From positions 1 through 46,895 of the forward strand of contig JASJCJ010000060.1 of NCBI GenBank assembly GCA_030066045.1: a stretch of DNA of 46,895 nt, written 5' to 3'. The DNA comes from Calothrix sp. MO_167.B12 (GTDB lineage: Bacteria; Cyanobacteriota; Cyanobacteriia; Cyanobacteriales; Nostocaceae). This document shows positions 17,439 through 27,064 of the stretch, one piece after another (positions within the stretch are counted from its first letter, which is position 1; each line of letters starts with the position of its first letter). The position numbers and the translations under genes were made by a program. The notes under the pieces were generated by a model. That model did no database searches, was not told the DNA's origin, and saw only the letters and a program-made list of their open reading frames with translations.

Positions 17439-18191
17439 GCTCTTACCATTCTCAAATCTATTTAAGCTAGGGTATCAAATTGTGGGGTGGTTTGGATTGC
17501 TTTTTTCTATGTATATAAATAATTTTCCGAGGTTGTTTCTAGTCAGCTCCTCATGTACGTTTGTACACAACCAAGGATGGAAATAACTCTCACCTGTTCA
17601 GAGTTCCCTGCCCTTGAGTTCCCTATTTTCAAGACAGTCCCTCATGTACATTTGTACGTAACCAAACATGAAAATAATCCCCTCATTCTGGGCGGGGAAA
17701 CCCCGCCCCTACTCCGAACTCCCTATTGTCTAGCTGCCCCTCCATGAACGTTTGTACATAACCGAGTATGAAAATATATCTCAAGTGTGGCTCTCACACC
17801 TAAGCTGTCAACTAACAACTAACAACCATCAACCAACCTACGAAAAGTTAAGTTTTTAGCCGTTGGGAGTATATGTATCTTTGGGGAATCGCCATTGCCT
17901 TTGATTAACTCAGTATTTAAACTGATAAATATTTTACAGATATCCCATGTTAACTAGTACCATTGCCGGTCAATCAAAAGTCAAAAGTACTGTGTTTCCT
18001 CCCTTTGACCTTTTGTAAATAGTTCTGTGGGGTCAATCCATGAAATCTGTAGTAAATTATGGGAAATTAATAGTAAATGTTTAATTTATAGGGGAAAAAT
18101 GTTAAAATACTTACAAATTTAGTTAAATACAATTGACATCAATAATCAACCAAAATTGTTAGTATAAATTCCATATTTAATCTTATTAACC
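17439..18191. other. Intergenic region between divergent guaB3 and mutS2, repeat-rich
   Basis: About 750 bp. The first half is the inverted copy of the composite repeat (17545-17842). The second half (17850-18190) is AT-rich and probably carries the mutS2 promoter, but no clear -35/-10 pair stands out. Confidence 0.5.
17545..17842 (-). repeat. Composite interspersed repeat, copy 3 (inverted)
   Basis: Three tandem-like units built on CTCATGTACGTTTGTACA (17552, 17641, 17741), each followed by ACCAAGGATGGAAATA or a close variant. Then TGGCTCTCACACCTAAGC and a CAACTAACAACTAACAAC heptamer array follow, in the reverse order and orientation of 14041-14266. The TGTACGTTTGTACA core is itself nearly palindromic. 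Confidence 0.6.
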
Positions 18192-20606
18192 TTGATCCAA
18201 TCTGAAACCCTAGAACTATTGGAATGGCATCGCCTCTGCCAGCATTTATCTACTTTTGCGGCAACAAAACTAGGGGCGGTAGCTACCCTCGAGCTGCAAA
18301 TTCCTAGCTCTCAAGCTGAGAGTGAGTATTTGTTAGCTCAAACTAAGGAAATATATGAACTTGATAGTACCCTGTTAAATGGATTGTCCTTTGAAGGAAT
18401 TAAGGATATTGGAGATTCTTTGGAAAGGGCAGAACTGCAAGGAATTTTAACAGGTGATGAACTATTGGCGATCGCTACCACTTTAGCGGGAAGTAGAAAC
18501 CTGCGCCGCATAATTGATGATCGCCCAGACTTAGAAGTTTTGCAGCAATTAGTTGCCGATTTACGGACTTATCCGGAATTAGAGCAGGAAATTCACCGTT
18601 GTATAGAAGAACGGGGACAGGTGGCAGATCGGGCGAGCCAGAAGTTAGGTGAAATCCGGCAGAAACTGCGGATAATACGTAGTCAAATAAATCAAAAGTT
18701 ACACAACATTTTACAGGCTAAATCGAATGCCGTTCAAGAACAGATAATTACCCAACGCAGCGATCGCTTTGTAATCCCCGTAAAATCTTCCCATAAAGAT
18801 GTCATTCCCGGCATCGTTCACGACACTTCTACTAGCGGCGTTACCCTCTATGTAGAACCAAATTCAGTGGTTCCTATGGGTAATCAACTACGGCAATTGG
18901 TAAAACAGGAACAGGTAGAGGAAGAAGCCATTCGCCGCCGTTTAACAGAGCAAATAGCAGAGGTAAAGCCAGATTTAGAAAGATTATTGGCAATTGTCAC
19001 CGCTCTGGATATGGCCACTGCCAAGGCTCGTTACAGCTTTTGGTTGGGGGCCAATCCTCCCCGACTAATTAATCCTCAAGACAAGGAAACCATTACCCTA
19101 CGCCAACTACGCCATCCCTTATTAGTTTGGCAGCACCACCACGAGCAAGGTTCGGCAGTTATTCCCGTAGATTTACTAGTTAAACCAGAAATTAGGGTAG
19201 TCACTATTACCGGACCAAATACAGGTGGTAAAACCGTCACCCTGAAAACCTTAGGATTAGCAGCCTTAATGGCAAAGGTAGGTTTATTTATTCCTGCCAA
19301 GGAACCAGTGGAAATGCCTTGGTTTGAGCAAGTGTTAGCTGACATTGGAGACGAACAATCCCTACAACAGAGTTTGTCTACTTTTTCCGGTCATATTCGC
19401 CGAATTAGTCGGATTTTATCGGTATTGCCAGCAGAAGGTACATCCCTAGTACTGCTAGATGAAGTGGGTGCAGGTACAGATCCCGCCGAAGGTAGTGCCC
19501 TAGCCATTGCCCTGTTGCAATACTTAGCGAATAATGCCCAGCTAACCATGGCAACCACCCACTTTGGTGAACTCAAAGCCCTGAAATATGAAGACGAACG
19601 CTTTGAAAACGCCTCCGTAGAATTTGACGAAACCACCCTGTCTCCTACCTATCGACTATTGTGGGGAATTCCCGGACGTTCCAACGCCCTAGCGATCGCT
19701 AGTAGACTGGGATTGAAAGCAGAAGTGATCGAACAGGCAAAAAACCAACTGGGAGGGGGGACAGACGAAGTTAACCAAGTAATTGCCGGCTTAGAAGCAC
19801 AACGGCGCAGCCAAGAAACCAAAGCCGCCCAAGCAGAGGATTTATTACAACAAGCAGAACGGTTGTATCAAGAAGTTAACACCAAAGCCGACTTCTTACA
19901 GGAGAGGGAAAGAGAGCTGCGAGCCTCCCAGGAAATTGCAGTGCAACAAGCCATCGCCCAAGCCAAAAAAGAGATCGCCCAGGTAATTCGTCGCTTGCAG
20001 CAAGGGGAATCCACCGCCCAAGATGCCCAAAAAGCTACTAACGCCTTGGACAAAATATCTGCCAAATTTACACCACCACCGCCACCCAAAGCAAAAATTG
20101 GCTTTATGCCCAAAATAGGCGATCGCATTCGCATTCCCAAATTGGCACAAACCGCCGAAGTAATCGCCCCACCCAACGAAAATGGAGAATTAAACGTCCG
20201 CTTTGGGATCATGAAAATGACAGTCCGGCTAGAGGATATCGAATCTCTAGATGGGAAGAAAGCTGAACCGCTCATCAAACAGCCAAATGTCCGCAGAGCA
20301 GAAACAGGTAAACAGAAAGCAGATGCTAAAAATGTGGCTGAACCCGTTACAACCCCTGCACCAGCAATTCGGACATCTAAAAATACAATTGACTTGCGGG
20401 GAAAACGGGTATCTGATGCCGAGATAATTTTAGACAGAGCCATTTCCGAAGCCACAGGACCAATTTGGATCATCCACGGACACGGTACAGGTAAATTAAG
20501 GCAAGGAGTCCAAGAGTTTTTACGCCAGCATCCCCAGGTGAGAAGTTATGAAGCCGCACCACAAACAGATGGTGGCACAGGAGTAACCATTGCCCATGTG
20601 GAGTGA
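18192..20606 (+). CDS. mutS2: Endonuclease MutS2
   Basis: 804 aa, normal for MutS2, which lacks the mismatch-recognition domain of MutS1. The N-terminal clamp/lever region runs to about residue 330, then the ATPase domain with Walker A TGPNTGGKT (about 340-348), Walker B SLVLLDEVGAGTDPAEG, and MATTHFGELK. A long coiled coil (about 515-610) follows, and the C-terminal Smr domain has LRGKRVSDAE and the HGHGTGKLR nuclease motif. Family roles include suppressing recombination and splitting collided ribosomes (as Bacillus MutS2/RqcU). Start is TTG at 18192; the N-terminal IQSETLELLEWHRLC matches the family start. Confidence 0.95.
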   Translation: MIQSETLELLEWHRLCQHLSTFAATKLGAVATLELQIPSSQAESEYLLAQTKEIYELDSTLLNGLSFEGIKDIGDSLERAELQGILTGDELLAIATTLAGSRNLRRIIDDRPDLEVLQQLVADLRTYPELEQEIHRCIEERGQVADRASQKLGEIRQKLRIIRSQINQKLHNILQAKSNAVQEQIITQRSDRFVIPVKSSHKDVIPGIVHDTSTSGVTLYVEPNSVVPMGNQLRQLVKQEQVEEEAIRRRLTEQIAEVKPDLERLLAIVTALDMATAKARYSFWLGANPPRLINPQDKETITLRQLRHPLLVWQHHHEQGSAVIPVDLLVKPEIRVVTITGPNTGGKTVTLKTLGLAALMAKVGLFIPAKEPVEMPWFEQVLADIGDEQSLQQSLSTFSGHIRRISRILSVLPAEGTSLVLLDEVGAGTDPAEGSALAIALLQYLANNAQLTMATTHFGELKALKYEDERFENASVEFDETTLSPTYRLLWGIPGRSNALAIASRLGLKAEVIEQAKNQLGGGTDEVNQVIAGLEAQRRSQETKAAQAEDLLQQAERLYQEVNTKADFLQERERELRASQEIAVQQAIAQAKKEIAQVIRRLQQGESTAQDAQKATNALDKISAKFTPPPPPKAKIGFMPKIGDRIRIPKLAQTAEVIAPPNENGELNVRFGIMKMTVRLEDIESLDGKKAEPLIKQPNVRRAETGKQKADAKNVAEPVTTPAPAIRTSKNTIDLRGKRVSDAEIILDRAISEATGPIWIIHGHGTGKLRQGVQEFLRQHPQVRSYEAAPQTDGGTGVTIAHVE

Positions 20607-20998
20607 TGAGGTGATGGGGTGATGGGGTGATGGGGTGATGGGGAAATAACTAAACCGTCAACTGTCAACTGTCAACTGTCAACCATCAACCATCACTCCT
20701 TCCCCAAGAAGGTTAAACAAAGTAACAAATTTAACCATGCTTAACCGTTCAACCTGTAATATTAATCCCAGCGATGTATTTTGCAAAATATGTTTTCGTC
20801 CTAGAGTAAAACCAATACCATCTGCTGTTCTCCAAAAATCATGGCGGTTTTAGAGCTACAAGACAAACCAAAAAGTGTTCCCTATGGTTGAATTTTGTCT
20901 GTTCTAGCTAATGACTAAACCATTGGAAACCAAGCTGAACTTTTAAGAGTCTGGTTTCAAAATGGGTAACAGCAAAAGTCCCTACCAGCCGATCGTCT
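20607..20998. other. Intergenic region with tandem repeats
   Basis: About 390 bp. Starts with a GATGGGGT octamer array (about 20610-20645) directly at the mutS2 stop codon, then GTCAACT heptamers (20657-20680). The rest is plain spacer upstream of the DUF3038 gene. Confidence 0.6.
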
Positions 20999-21610
20999 AT
21001 GCTAAAAGTTATGCACTCTGCCGCCCATTCACCTACTCCCAATTCCCAATGGGAGGATTTAACTAAACTCGGTACTCCCAATTCTGTTCAGTGGGATAAT
21101 ATCAAAACCCAATTAGATTTAGTGCTTTTGGCACTAGAAACATTAACAGGTAGTGGTTCAGAAGCAATGCTCGCGGCCGCGACGGATCTCAACCTAGAAT
21201 CCAGAGTGCCAGATAGGGTCGCTTTATGGCGACTGCGCCAGTCTAATCCTCTCAGAAAAGGGCAAGGAGGGCGGAAAAAACTAGATGTGGAAGAAGCACA
21301 ATCACTGGTTCTGATTATTTGTTACTTAGCAAAACAACACCAAGAATTAATTCGTCGTGCTGTGAGCCTGTTAGAACAAATGGCAGAAACCCAACGCGAA
21401 CCACATCATGCAGCTTTGTTGGGAGACTACATCGACGCTTTCTGCAATACTTACCAAGAACGTATGGAAGAAGACGACAAAATCTCCACGGATGAACTGA
21501 GTAATCTAGCACTAAAGCTGCTGATTGACTTGCTTTTTTACAGTAGTCCCAATGGATACCGTCGTCTTTGGCTAGCACTCATAGATCGTTCCACAAAAAT
21601 GGAGATTTGA
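20999..21610 (+). CDS. DUF3038 domain protein
   Basis: 203-aa cytoplasmic protein of the cyanobacteria-specific DUF3038 family (core about residues 35-200, e.g. LDLVLLALETL, DRVALWRLRQSNPLR, LLIDLLFYSSPNGYRRLWLALID). It has no enzymatic motif. It is followed 119 bp later on the same strand by a DUF4335 protein; these two families are neighbours in many cyanobacteria, which suggests a shared but unknown role. The first ATG (20999) may be upstream of the true start; MHSAAHSPTP (21011) is an alternative. Confidence 0.85.
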   Translation: MLKVMHSAAHSPTPNSQWEDLTKLGTPNSVQWDNIKTQLDLVLLALETLTGSGSEAMLAAATDLNLESRVPDRVALWRLRQSNPLRKGQGGRKKLDVEEAQSLVLIICYLAKQHQELIRRAVSLLEQMAETQREPHHAALLGDYIDAFCNTYQERMEEDDKISTDELSNLALKLLIDLLFYSSPNGYRRLWLALIDRSTKMEI

Positions 21611-21729
21611 GATGTGGAATTGGAGATTGTCAACCCGCAATCCCAAATCCATAGACGCTTATTAGCTTCTATTTAAGTAACTTCAGTAACCGTCAATCCA
21701 AAATTTCCTATTATCTTGTACTTTCTGCC

Positions 21730-23355
21730 ATGGCTCTATCAAATTCTGTTATCCGTCGGTACACACCGCCAACCTGTACCCTAGAAGTATGGGCGCAAAA
21801 TTCGCCTTTGTCCCGTTGGATGGGGAAGTCAGTCCTCAAACAGATTCGCTTTGAGCTATGCTTCGACGATCCGCGACAAGCAGAAGCACCAAAGCAACTC
21901 ATTCGTGGCGATCGCGAGCAACTTGAAGATTTGTGTACAAAGGTGACAAATTATATACAGGAATACCTACAAAAATCACCATCAGATTTTTGGGTAAATG
22001 CCTGTGGTGGCAAAGATACCTCCAGGGAAGTATCTGAAGATTCCCAACTGAGTGATGTGCAACAAGCATCACAACCAAATAATAAATTCACATCTTTAAA
22101 TACTCAGATAACACCTGGCAACATACATTTAAAACCGAGCACTGGCTTAACACATAATCTCTTTCTTGGTTCCTTAGCTAACCAGGCATCTACCCCTGTA
22201 ATTAATCTGAGTGTACTGCAACTATTTGATTTAGCAAACGCCTTAGATGAATACTCGGCTGATGTGATGGCGTTACCAAATCTCAATCAAGAAAAATCAG
22301 TTTTAAGCTTTCCTAAATGGGCACCAGTGGCTGCTGTAATGGCGATCGCAGCGGGTTTAGCTCCCTTTACCATACAATATGCTCGCAATCAACAAAAAAC
22401 CCAGACAGCGCAAAAACCTGCTGCTGATACAAATCAAGAAGATAAAATAACTCTACAACCCACCCCGTCAATAAACTTCTCTGCAAGCCCCAATCCATCA
22501 CTTAACCCTCCTGATAGCTTGCTCATACCGGGAATAAATTCTATTAATCCCCAATCCCCTAATCCAGCTATAGCAACAAAACCAACAACACCAACACAAC
22601 AATTACCTAACTCCACTTCTGCTGTCAAAGTTCCTCAAGCTCCCCAACCAAAAGTACCGACTGCGAAGTTACCACCCCAAGGTCAACCTGTAATTCCACA
22701 ACCAGGAAATAGCACCACAATTACTAGTAAACCTAATAATACAACTACAATTCCATCTGTCAAATCATCAGTTGCCATTCAATCAAATATAGGCAAAAAC
22801 AAAGTAAAATTACCCTCTCAAACTACCACGCCTAGCTTAAATGCCAGTGCTAGCAAACCCTTAGGTAATCCATTTGATACTAGTCGCAGTACGGTATTAA
22901 ATACACCCAACACACCTCCAATACCACCAAATGTAAGCAAGTTAGAATCAGGAATTAATTCCGCTCCTAAATCTCCACCTATCAAAAGCCAAAGTAGTTC
23001 GAGTTCAGTAGTCAGCAAACTGCGACAAAGTCGTCAAGGTTCTATTCAAGCAACTGCCTCTGGTACATTATTTGATACTTCTCAAGTAGCAGAAGCACGT
23101 AGCTACTTTAAAAAACGTTGGCAGCCACCAAATAGCTTGAAAAGTGCCCTTGAATATAGCTTGATGGTTGGTGCTGATGGGAAGATAGAGCGTATTGAGC
23201 CCTTAAATAAAGCTGCGAGAGATTACGTAGATCGTTCGGGAATGCCTTTAGTTGGTGAAGCTTTTGTTTCTCCCAATCAGAATGGTAAATCAGTACGAAT
23301 TAGAACCGTTCTTCGTCCTGATGGTAGTGTACAGACATTTCCAGAAGATGAATAA
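21730..23355 (+). CDS. DUF4335 domain protein with a single membrane span
   Basis: 541 aa. An N-terminal DUF4335 region (about 1-190, starting SNSVIRRYTPPTCTLEVWA), one transmembrane segment (about 196-213, WAPVAAVMAIAAGLAPFTI), a long low-complexity Pro/Ser/Thr/Gln/Asn linker (about 220-430), and a small globular C-terminal domain (about 445-541, SLMVGADGKIERIEPLNKAA to VLRPDGSVQTFPEDE). The layout suggests a cytoplasmic head and an extracytoplasmic tail across the plasma or thylakoid membrane; topology is inferred. Paired with the preceding DUF3038 gene. Function unknown. Confidence 0.85.
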   Translation: MALSNSVIRRYTPPTCTLEVWAQNSPLSRWMGKSVLKQIRFELCFDDPRQAEAPKQLIRGDREQLEDLCTKVTNYIQEYLQKSPSDFWVNACGGKDTSREVSEDSQLSDVQQASQPNNKFTSLNTQITPGNIHLKPSTGLTHNLFLGSLANQASTPVINLSVLQLFDLANALDEYSADVMALPNLNQEKSVLSFPKWAPVAAVMAIAAGLAPFTIQYARNQQKTQTAQKPAADTNQEDKITLQPTPSINFSASPNPSLNPPDSLLIPGINSINPQSPNPAIATKPTTPTQQLPNSTSAVKVPQAPQPKVPTAKLPPQGQPVIPQPGNSTTITSKPNNTTTIPSVKSSVAIQSNIGKNKVKLPSQTTTPSLNASASKPLGNPFDTSRSTVLNTPNTPPIPPNVSKLESGINSAPKSPPIKSQSSSSSVVSKLRQSRQGSIQATASGTLFDTSQVAEARSYFKKRWQPPNSLKSALEYSLMVGADGKIERIEPLNKAARDYVDRSGMPLVGEAFVSPNQNGKSVRIRTVLRPDGSVQTFPEDE

Positions 23356-23738
23356 TTGACCAAAAATAAATCAAGGGTTAATAAAACTTGTCGTTCTCTG
23401 GATGTGTTAGAGGACGATTATTTTATATAGCACTACACATGACAGGGCGCGGACATTGCAGAACTCTAAAAGCTATGTGCAATCAACTTTTGACTTTTGA
23501 GTGCGTGACTTTTGACTTCCGCCTAGCAGTATATATGCCAATTTTGAAACTGGTCTGCATATTAGCGATCGCAGCAATGCATGGAAATCTAAGTGTTGAC
23601 AAATTTTGGGGTTAACTGCCTTACTTTCGATAAGAGATTATTTTGAGTCCAGTTCCGAAACTGGTAATAATATTACCCCCATTTACTGTCAATATCAATA
23701 CGATCGCTATTAAAGTAGTCTTGTACAGGCTTAGGATT
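23356..23738. other. Intergenic region, no gene seen
   Basis: About 380 bp between the DUF4335 and YiaA/B-domain genes. A 75-codon open frame at 23388 lacks a ribosome site and resembles no family. A HIP1 site is at 23567-23574. Confidence 0.45.
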
Positions 23739-24017
23739 ATGCAACAATTAAATCCTCAAAAAGATAGCTTCGCTTGGATTTTACAAACATGGGCAGCTTT
23801 TATCTTATCCCTTTCCATAACCACCACTGGAATTATGAATTTACCAGTGGATAATTGGATTAAAGGCTTTATGGGTATGGGTTTGGCGTTTTCTGTAGGT
23901 TCAACTTTTACCCTAGCCAAAACAACGCGGGATTTGCACGAAAGTAAAAAATTAACCGCCAAAATTGATGAAGCAAAAGTAGAAAAATTACTCGCACAAC
24001 ACGATTCTCTGCAATAA
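23739..24017 (+). CDS. YiaA/YiaB two-helix domain membrane protein
   Basis: 92-aa inner-membrane protein with two hydrophobic helices (about 12-32 and 42-60) joined by a short polar turn (MNLPVDNWIKG) and a charged C-terminal helix (HESKKLTAKIDEAKVEKLLAQH). It fits the YiaA/YiaB family, whose function is unknown. I chose the ATG at 23739, after TTAGGA, over the longer open frame from 23643, because the extra residues are not family-like and lie over a HIP1 site. Confidence 0.75.
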   Translation: MQQLNPQKDSFAWILQTWAAFILSLSITTTGIMNLPVDNWIKGFMGMGLAFSVGSTFTLAKTTRDLHESKKLTAKIDEAKVEKLLAQHDSLQ

Positions 24018-24731
24018 ATTTGTTGCAGAATTGAAGAATAGGGAATAGGGAACGGAGAAATGATACCAATTCAAATAATGTTTAGCACACATACATTCTT
24101 CGTTAGGGCACGGCATCCACAATTTTTGTTAGTGTATCAAATTATCTTGCTGATGTTCCCTACCCATCTGTCCCATTCTTTTTTGAAAATGATATGAGAA
24201 TTTTGGGCGTTGCTCGCGGAGCTTCTCTACGAGACGCTCCGCGTAGCCCGACTAATTCATACTTCAATTGTGTAACACCGAATTTTGAATCAGAAAATAA
24301 CAACCACACAGCACTTTTATCATTTGTTACAGAAGTTAGCGCGAAGCCCACGAGTAGTAAGGGGTCTTGCCCTACACTTTAATAGTTCAATATCCAACTA
24401 AGATAAAAAATATTAGCCTAGTTCATGGCTAGGCGATCGCTATTATTATTAATATTTTTCTTTCACAGCATAAATAATATTGTTCTTATCTTCAACCTGG
24501 GGAAATATTTTATTTCTCGTCTTTTGTTATCAGAAATATATATATAGAAAAATATAAATAATTTTATTGCTTAGATCGGGTCTCTAAATGTGATAGGTTG
24601 ATTAAAGAGCCGAGGGGCTATTATTTTGATTACAAAATTAATAGTTGTTTAAGCTAGTAGGGTGATATTTCCTTTGCGCCCAGCCAGTTTTTCATTGTGC
24701 TGTGAATCTTTATTCCAAAGGAGTAGAATTG
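24018..24731. other. Intergenic region, no gene seen
   Basis: About 710 bp. Contains a GC-rich Nostocales-type palindromic spacer repeat (GCGGAGCTTCTCTACGAGAC, 24217-24236, followed by GCTCCGCGTAGC). The right half is AT-rich and carries the AAAGGAG ribosome site of the next gene at 24716-24722. Confidence 0.5.
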
Positions 24732-25181
24732 ATGAAACGCTTACTTTACGAAAAATCTGTTGCTTACAAGGGATATTTAATTATTCCCTTTGTTTTTAGC
24801 AAGGTAGATAATTACGATATTTATTCCTATAAATTACTATCAGCCATAGGAAACAAAAGTAAGTTTCAAAAAGTCGAAAACCCCGCAGCAATATATGGTA
24901 GTACAATCGATAATATCATTGGGATTGCCAAAGAGCATCTAGATCAAAACTTAGAATTTATTAGTCAAATTGACTATTTTCAATCTCGTTATGTGTATCG
25001 CCACAACTTAATTATTGTTGGTAACGAGAATGGTAAATATTTTTACGACCATTATGCACCTGACTCCCTCAACAATATTGCCGCACCCAAGTTATTTATC
25101 TCAGAATATGAGTGTATTAATTGGATAAGGCAAGGACTAGATGGGTTGCATATTAGGGCTTCATTAGGAGTGAGGGAGTGA
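24732..25181 (+). CDS. Unrecognised 149-aa protein
   Basis: Not recognised. Start ATG at 24732 is chosen because AAAGGAG lies 9 bp upstream. The protein is soluble, rich in Tyr, Ile and Asn, with alternating strands and helices (YKGYLIIPFVF, NIIGIAKEHLDQN, YRHNLIIVGNENGKYFY) and a C-terminal YECINWIRQGLDGL. It has no signal peptide, membrane span or catalytic motif I can name. The last codons (SLGVRE and stop) are formed by a GTGAGGGA tandem repeat array that begins inside the gene, so the original C terminus may have been replaced. It is isolated: neighbours are more than 470 bp away. Confidence 0.7.
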   Translation: MKRLLYEKSVAYKGYLIIPFVFSKVDNYDIYSYKLLSAIGNKSKFQKVENPAAIYGSTIDNIIGIAKEHLDQNLEFISQIDYFQSRYVYRHNLIIVGNENGKYFYDHYAPDSLNNIAAPKLFISEYECINWIRQGLDGLHIRASLGVRE

Positions 25182-25345
25182 GGGAGTGATGGAGGGAAGG
25201 AGTGATGGAGGGAAGGAGTGATGGAGGGAAGGAGTGATGGAGGGAAGGAGTGATGGAATAATTATTTCATCTTCCTCCGCTCCCCACACTCCCCACACTC
25301 CCCACACTTCCCACACTTCCCACACTCCCCACACTCCCCACACTC
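25164..25345. repeat. Composite minisatellite, copy 1
   Basis: A 16-bp unit GGAAGGAGTGATGGAG is repeated about four times (25190-25258), then AATAATTATTTCATCTTCC, then an array of CCCCACACT/CCCACACTT-type units to about 25345. The same order occurs reverse-complemented at 27382-27508. Confidence 0.85.
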
Positions 25346-25408
25346 CCAATACTTGGAGAGCATCCCAAATATTACAGCAGTTTTCATCTATTTGAACCAT
25401 ATCTTCAT

Positions 25409-25437
25409 GTAGGGGTTTAGCAATGCTAAACCCCTAC
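25409..25437. repeat. 29-bp perfect palindrome (TAGCAATGCTA family)
   Basis: Arms GTAGGGGTTTAGCA and TGCTAAACCCCTAC around a single A. Same core as the palindromes at 4775-4795 and 16101-16115. It could act as a bidirectional hairpin between the convergent genes. Confidence 0.75.
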
Positions 25438-25601
25438 GGTGTGGTCTATTTATCTGAAAATCGCTGTAAATATTGTAGTGCGGGCATCTTGCCCGCTTAC
25501 TGGACATTAGGGAGCAAGATGCTCCTACTACAAATTTTATTTTTGAAAAATTGGGATGCTCCCCAATATTTGTCGGTTAAGGGAAAAGCTGACAGATAAA
25601 C

Positions 25602-25632
25602 AAAAAATACCCTCCTCGTCGCCGAAGAGGGT
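25602..25632 (-). terminator. Rho-independent terminator of the pnt operon
   Basis: On the minus strand ACCCTC...GAGGGT forms a stem with a GC-rich inner loop (TTCGGCGACGAG), followed by ATTTTTTG. It lies 23 bp after the pntB stop codon. Confidence 0.8.
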
Positions 25633-25654
25633 TTGATTTGAGATTGGAAAAACC

Positions 25655-27064
25655 TTACAGTTGCTTCACTTCAGAAACTAACTTGGTCACCATATCCTTA
25701 GCACTACCAAACAACATAGTAGTTTTATCCTTGTAGAACAAATCATTGTCTACACCTGCAAAACCAACACTCATACCCCGCTTAATCACGATGGTGTGCT
25801 TGGCTTTGTCCACCTCTAAAATGGGCATTCCATAAATTGGACTTTTATCATCTGTACGAGCAGCAGGATTAACTACATCGTTCGCACCAATTACCAGGGC
25901 GACATCAGTTTGGTCTAACTGGGGATTGATATCATCCATGTCATGCAACTGCTCGTAAGGTACATTAGCCTCTGCCAATAATACATTCATATGCCCCGGC
26001 ATTCTTCCAGCCACAGGGTGAATCGCGTATTTGACATCTACACCTAATTTTTCCAGCTGATCTGCCAATTCTCTAACACTGTGTTGCGCCTGAGCAACAG
26101 CCATCCCATAACCAGGAACAATAACCACAGAACGGGCATAACCCAACATCATTGCCCCTTCTTCGGGATCGATACTGTGGACAACTTTATCTGTTGCTGC
26201 CGCGCCAGCCGCTCCACCGACAGCTGCACCTGAACCAGTACCAAAAGCACTAAACAGTACATTGAACAGGGAACGGTTCATAGCCTTACACATAATTTCG
26301 GTCAGGATTAAACCCGACGCTCCCACCAATGCACCGGCGATGATTAACATATTGTTCATCACCACAAAACCAGCCGCCGCCGCAGCTAAACCAGAAAATG
26401 AGTTCAACAGAGAAATCACCACTGGCATATCGCCCCCACCAATGGGAATGACGAACATTACACCCAATACTAAAGAGACTGCTACCACTCCTAAGAATAT
26501 GGGTAGATTATGGGGATCGATTAATAGAAAAGCACCACCTACTACGTAGGAACCCAATAGTAAAGCATTGATGGGTTGTTGCAAGGGGAATGTAATTGGT
26601 GAACCACTCATGATCCCCTGTAACTTGGCAAAAGCGATCGCACTACCTGTAAAGGTAACACCACCAATTAACACATCCAATAGCATGGAAATATTGGCAT
26701 CTAGGGGTACATTCTGAGACGCGCCCAGTAAACGCCAGAATTCGGCTACAGCCACCAGTGCAGAAGCAGAACCACCCAAACCATTTAATAAACCCACCAT
26801 TTGGGGCATTTGGGTCATTTCTACTTTATAAGCTGCGATCGCACCAATTGCCGATCCGATAGCCAACCCTAATAAAATCATTTGGTAGTTTAACACCTGC
26901 TGATCTAGCAGCGTCACCACCACCGCCAATAACATCCCCACAGCCGCTGTCACATTACCGTTTCTGGCTGTGGCTGGGGAACCTAACTTTTTCAAACCCA
27001 AAATAAATAGGGAGGCCGCAACCAAATATGTCAGCTGAATCCCAGTTGGTATTAAATCGCTCAC
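25655..27064 (-). CDS. pntB: NAD(P) transhydrogenase subunit beta
   Basis: 469 aa. Proton-translocating transhydrogenase subunit: an N-terminal membrane domain with about nine helices (to about residue 265) and the C-terminal NADP(H)-binding domain III, with GYGMAVAQAQH, HPVAGRMPGHMNVLLAEA, ALVIGANDVVNPAAR and KRGMSVGFAGVDNDLF. It couples hydride transfer between NADH and NADP+ to proton movement; in cyanobacteria it sits in the thylakoid membrane. Its ATG overlaps the pntA2 stop by 4 bp (ATGA), so translation is coupled. A terminator follows at 25602-25632. Confidence 0.97.
   Translation of the reverse strand: MSDLIPTGIQLTYLVAASLFILGLKKLGSPATARNGNVTAAVGMLLAVVVTLLDQQVLNYQMILLGLAIGSAIGAIAAYKVEMTQMPQMVGLLNGLGGSASALVAVAEFWRLLGASQNVPLDANISMLLDVLIGGVTFTGSAIAFAKLQGIMSGSPITFPLQQPINALLLGSYVVGGAFLLIDPHNLPIFLGVVAVSLVLGVMFVIPIGGGDMPVVISLLNSFSGLAAAAAGFVVMNNMLIIAGALVGASGLILTEIMCKAMNRSLFNVLFSAFGTGSGAAVGGAAGAAATDKVVHSIDPEEGAMMLGYARSVVIVPGYGMAVAQAQHSVRELADQLEKLGVDVKYAIHPVAGRMPGHMNVLLAEANVPYEQLHDMDDINPQLDQTDVALVIGANDVVNPAARTDDKSPIYGMPILEVDKAKHTIVIKRGMSVGFAGVDNDLFYKDKTTMLFGSAKDMVTKLVSEVKQL

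Larger units (their letters stand above)
25182..25654. other. Intergenic region downstream of pntB
   Basis: 470 bp between convergent genes: the composite minisatellite, the perfect palindrome at 25409-25437, a GTAGTGCGGGCATCTTGCCC spacer repeat near 25475, and the pnt terminator at 25602-25632. Confidence 0.6.

Noticed and set aside
19868-20473. 201-codon minus-strand frame inside mutS2
   Set aside because: Antisense shadow of a clearly coding gene; no start signal or family resemblance.
25164-25400. 78-codon minus-strand frame (VWGVWGVWEVWE type)
   Set aside because: It is a translation of the CCCCACACT tandem array, not a gene.
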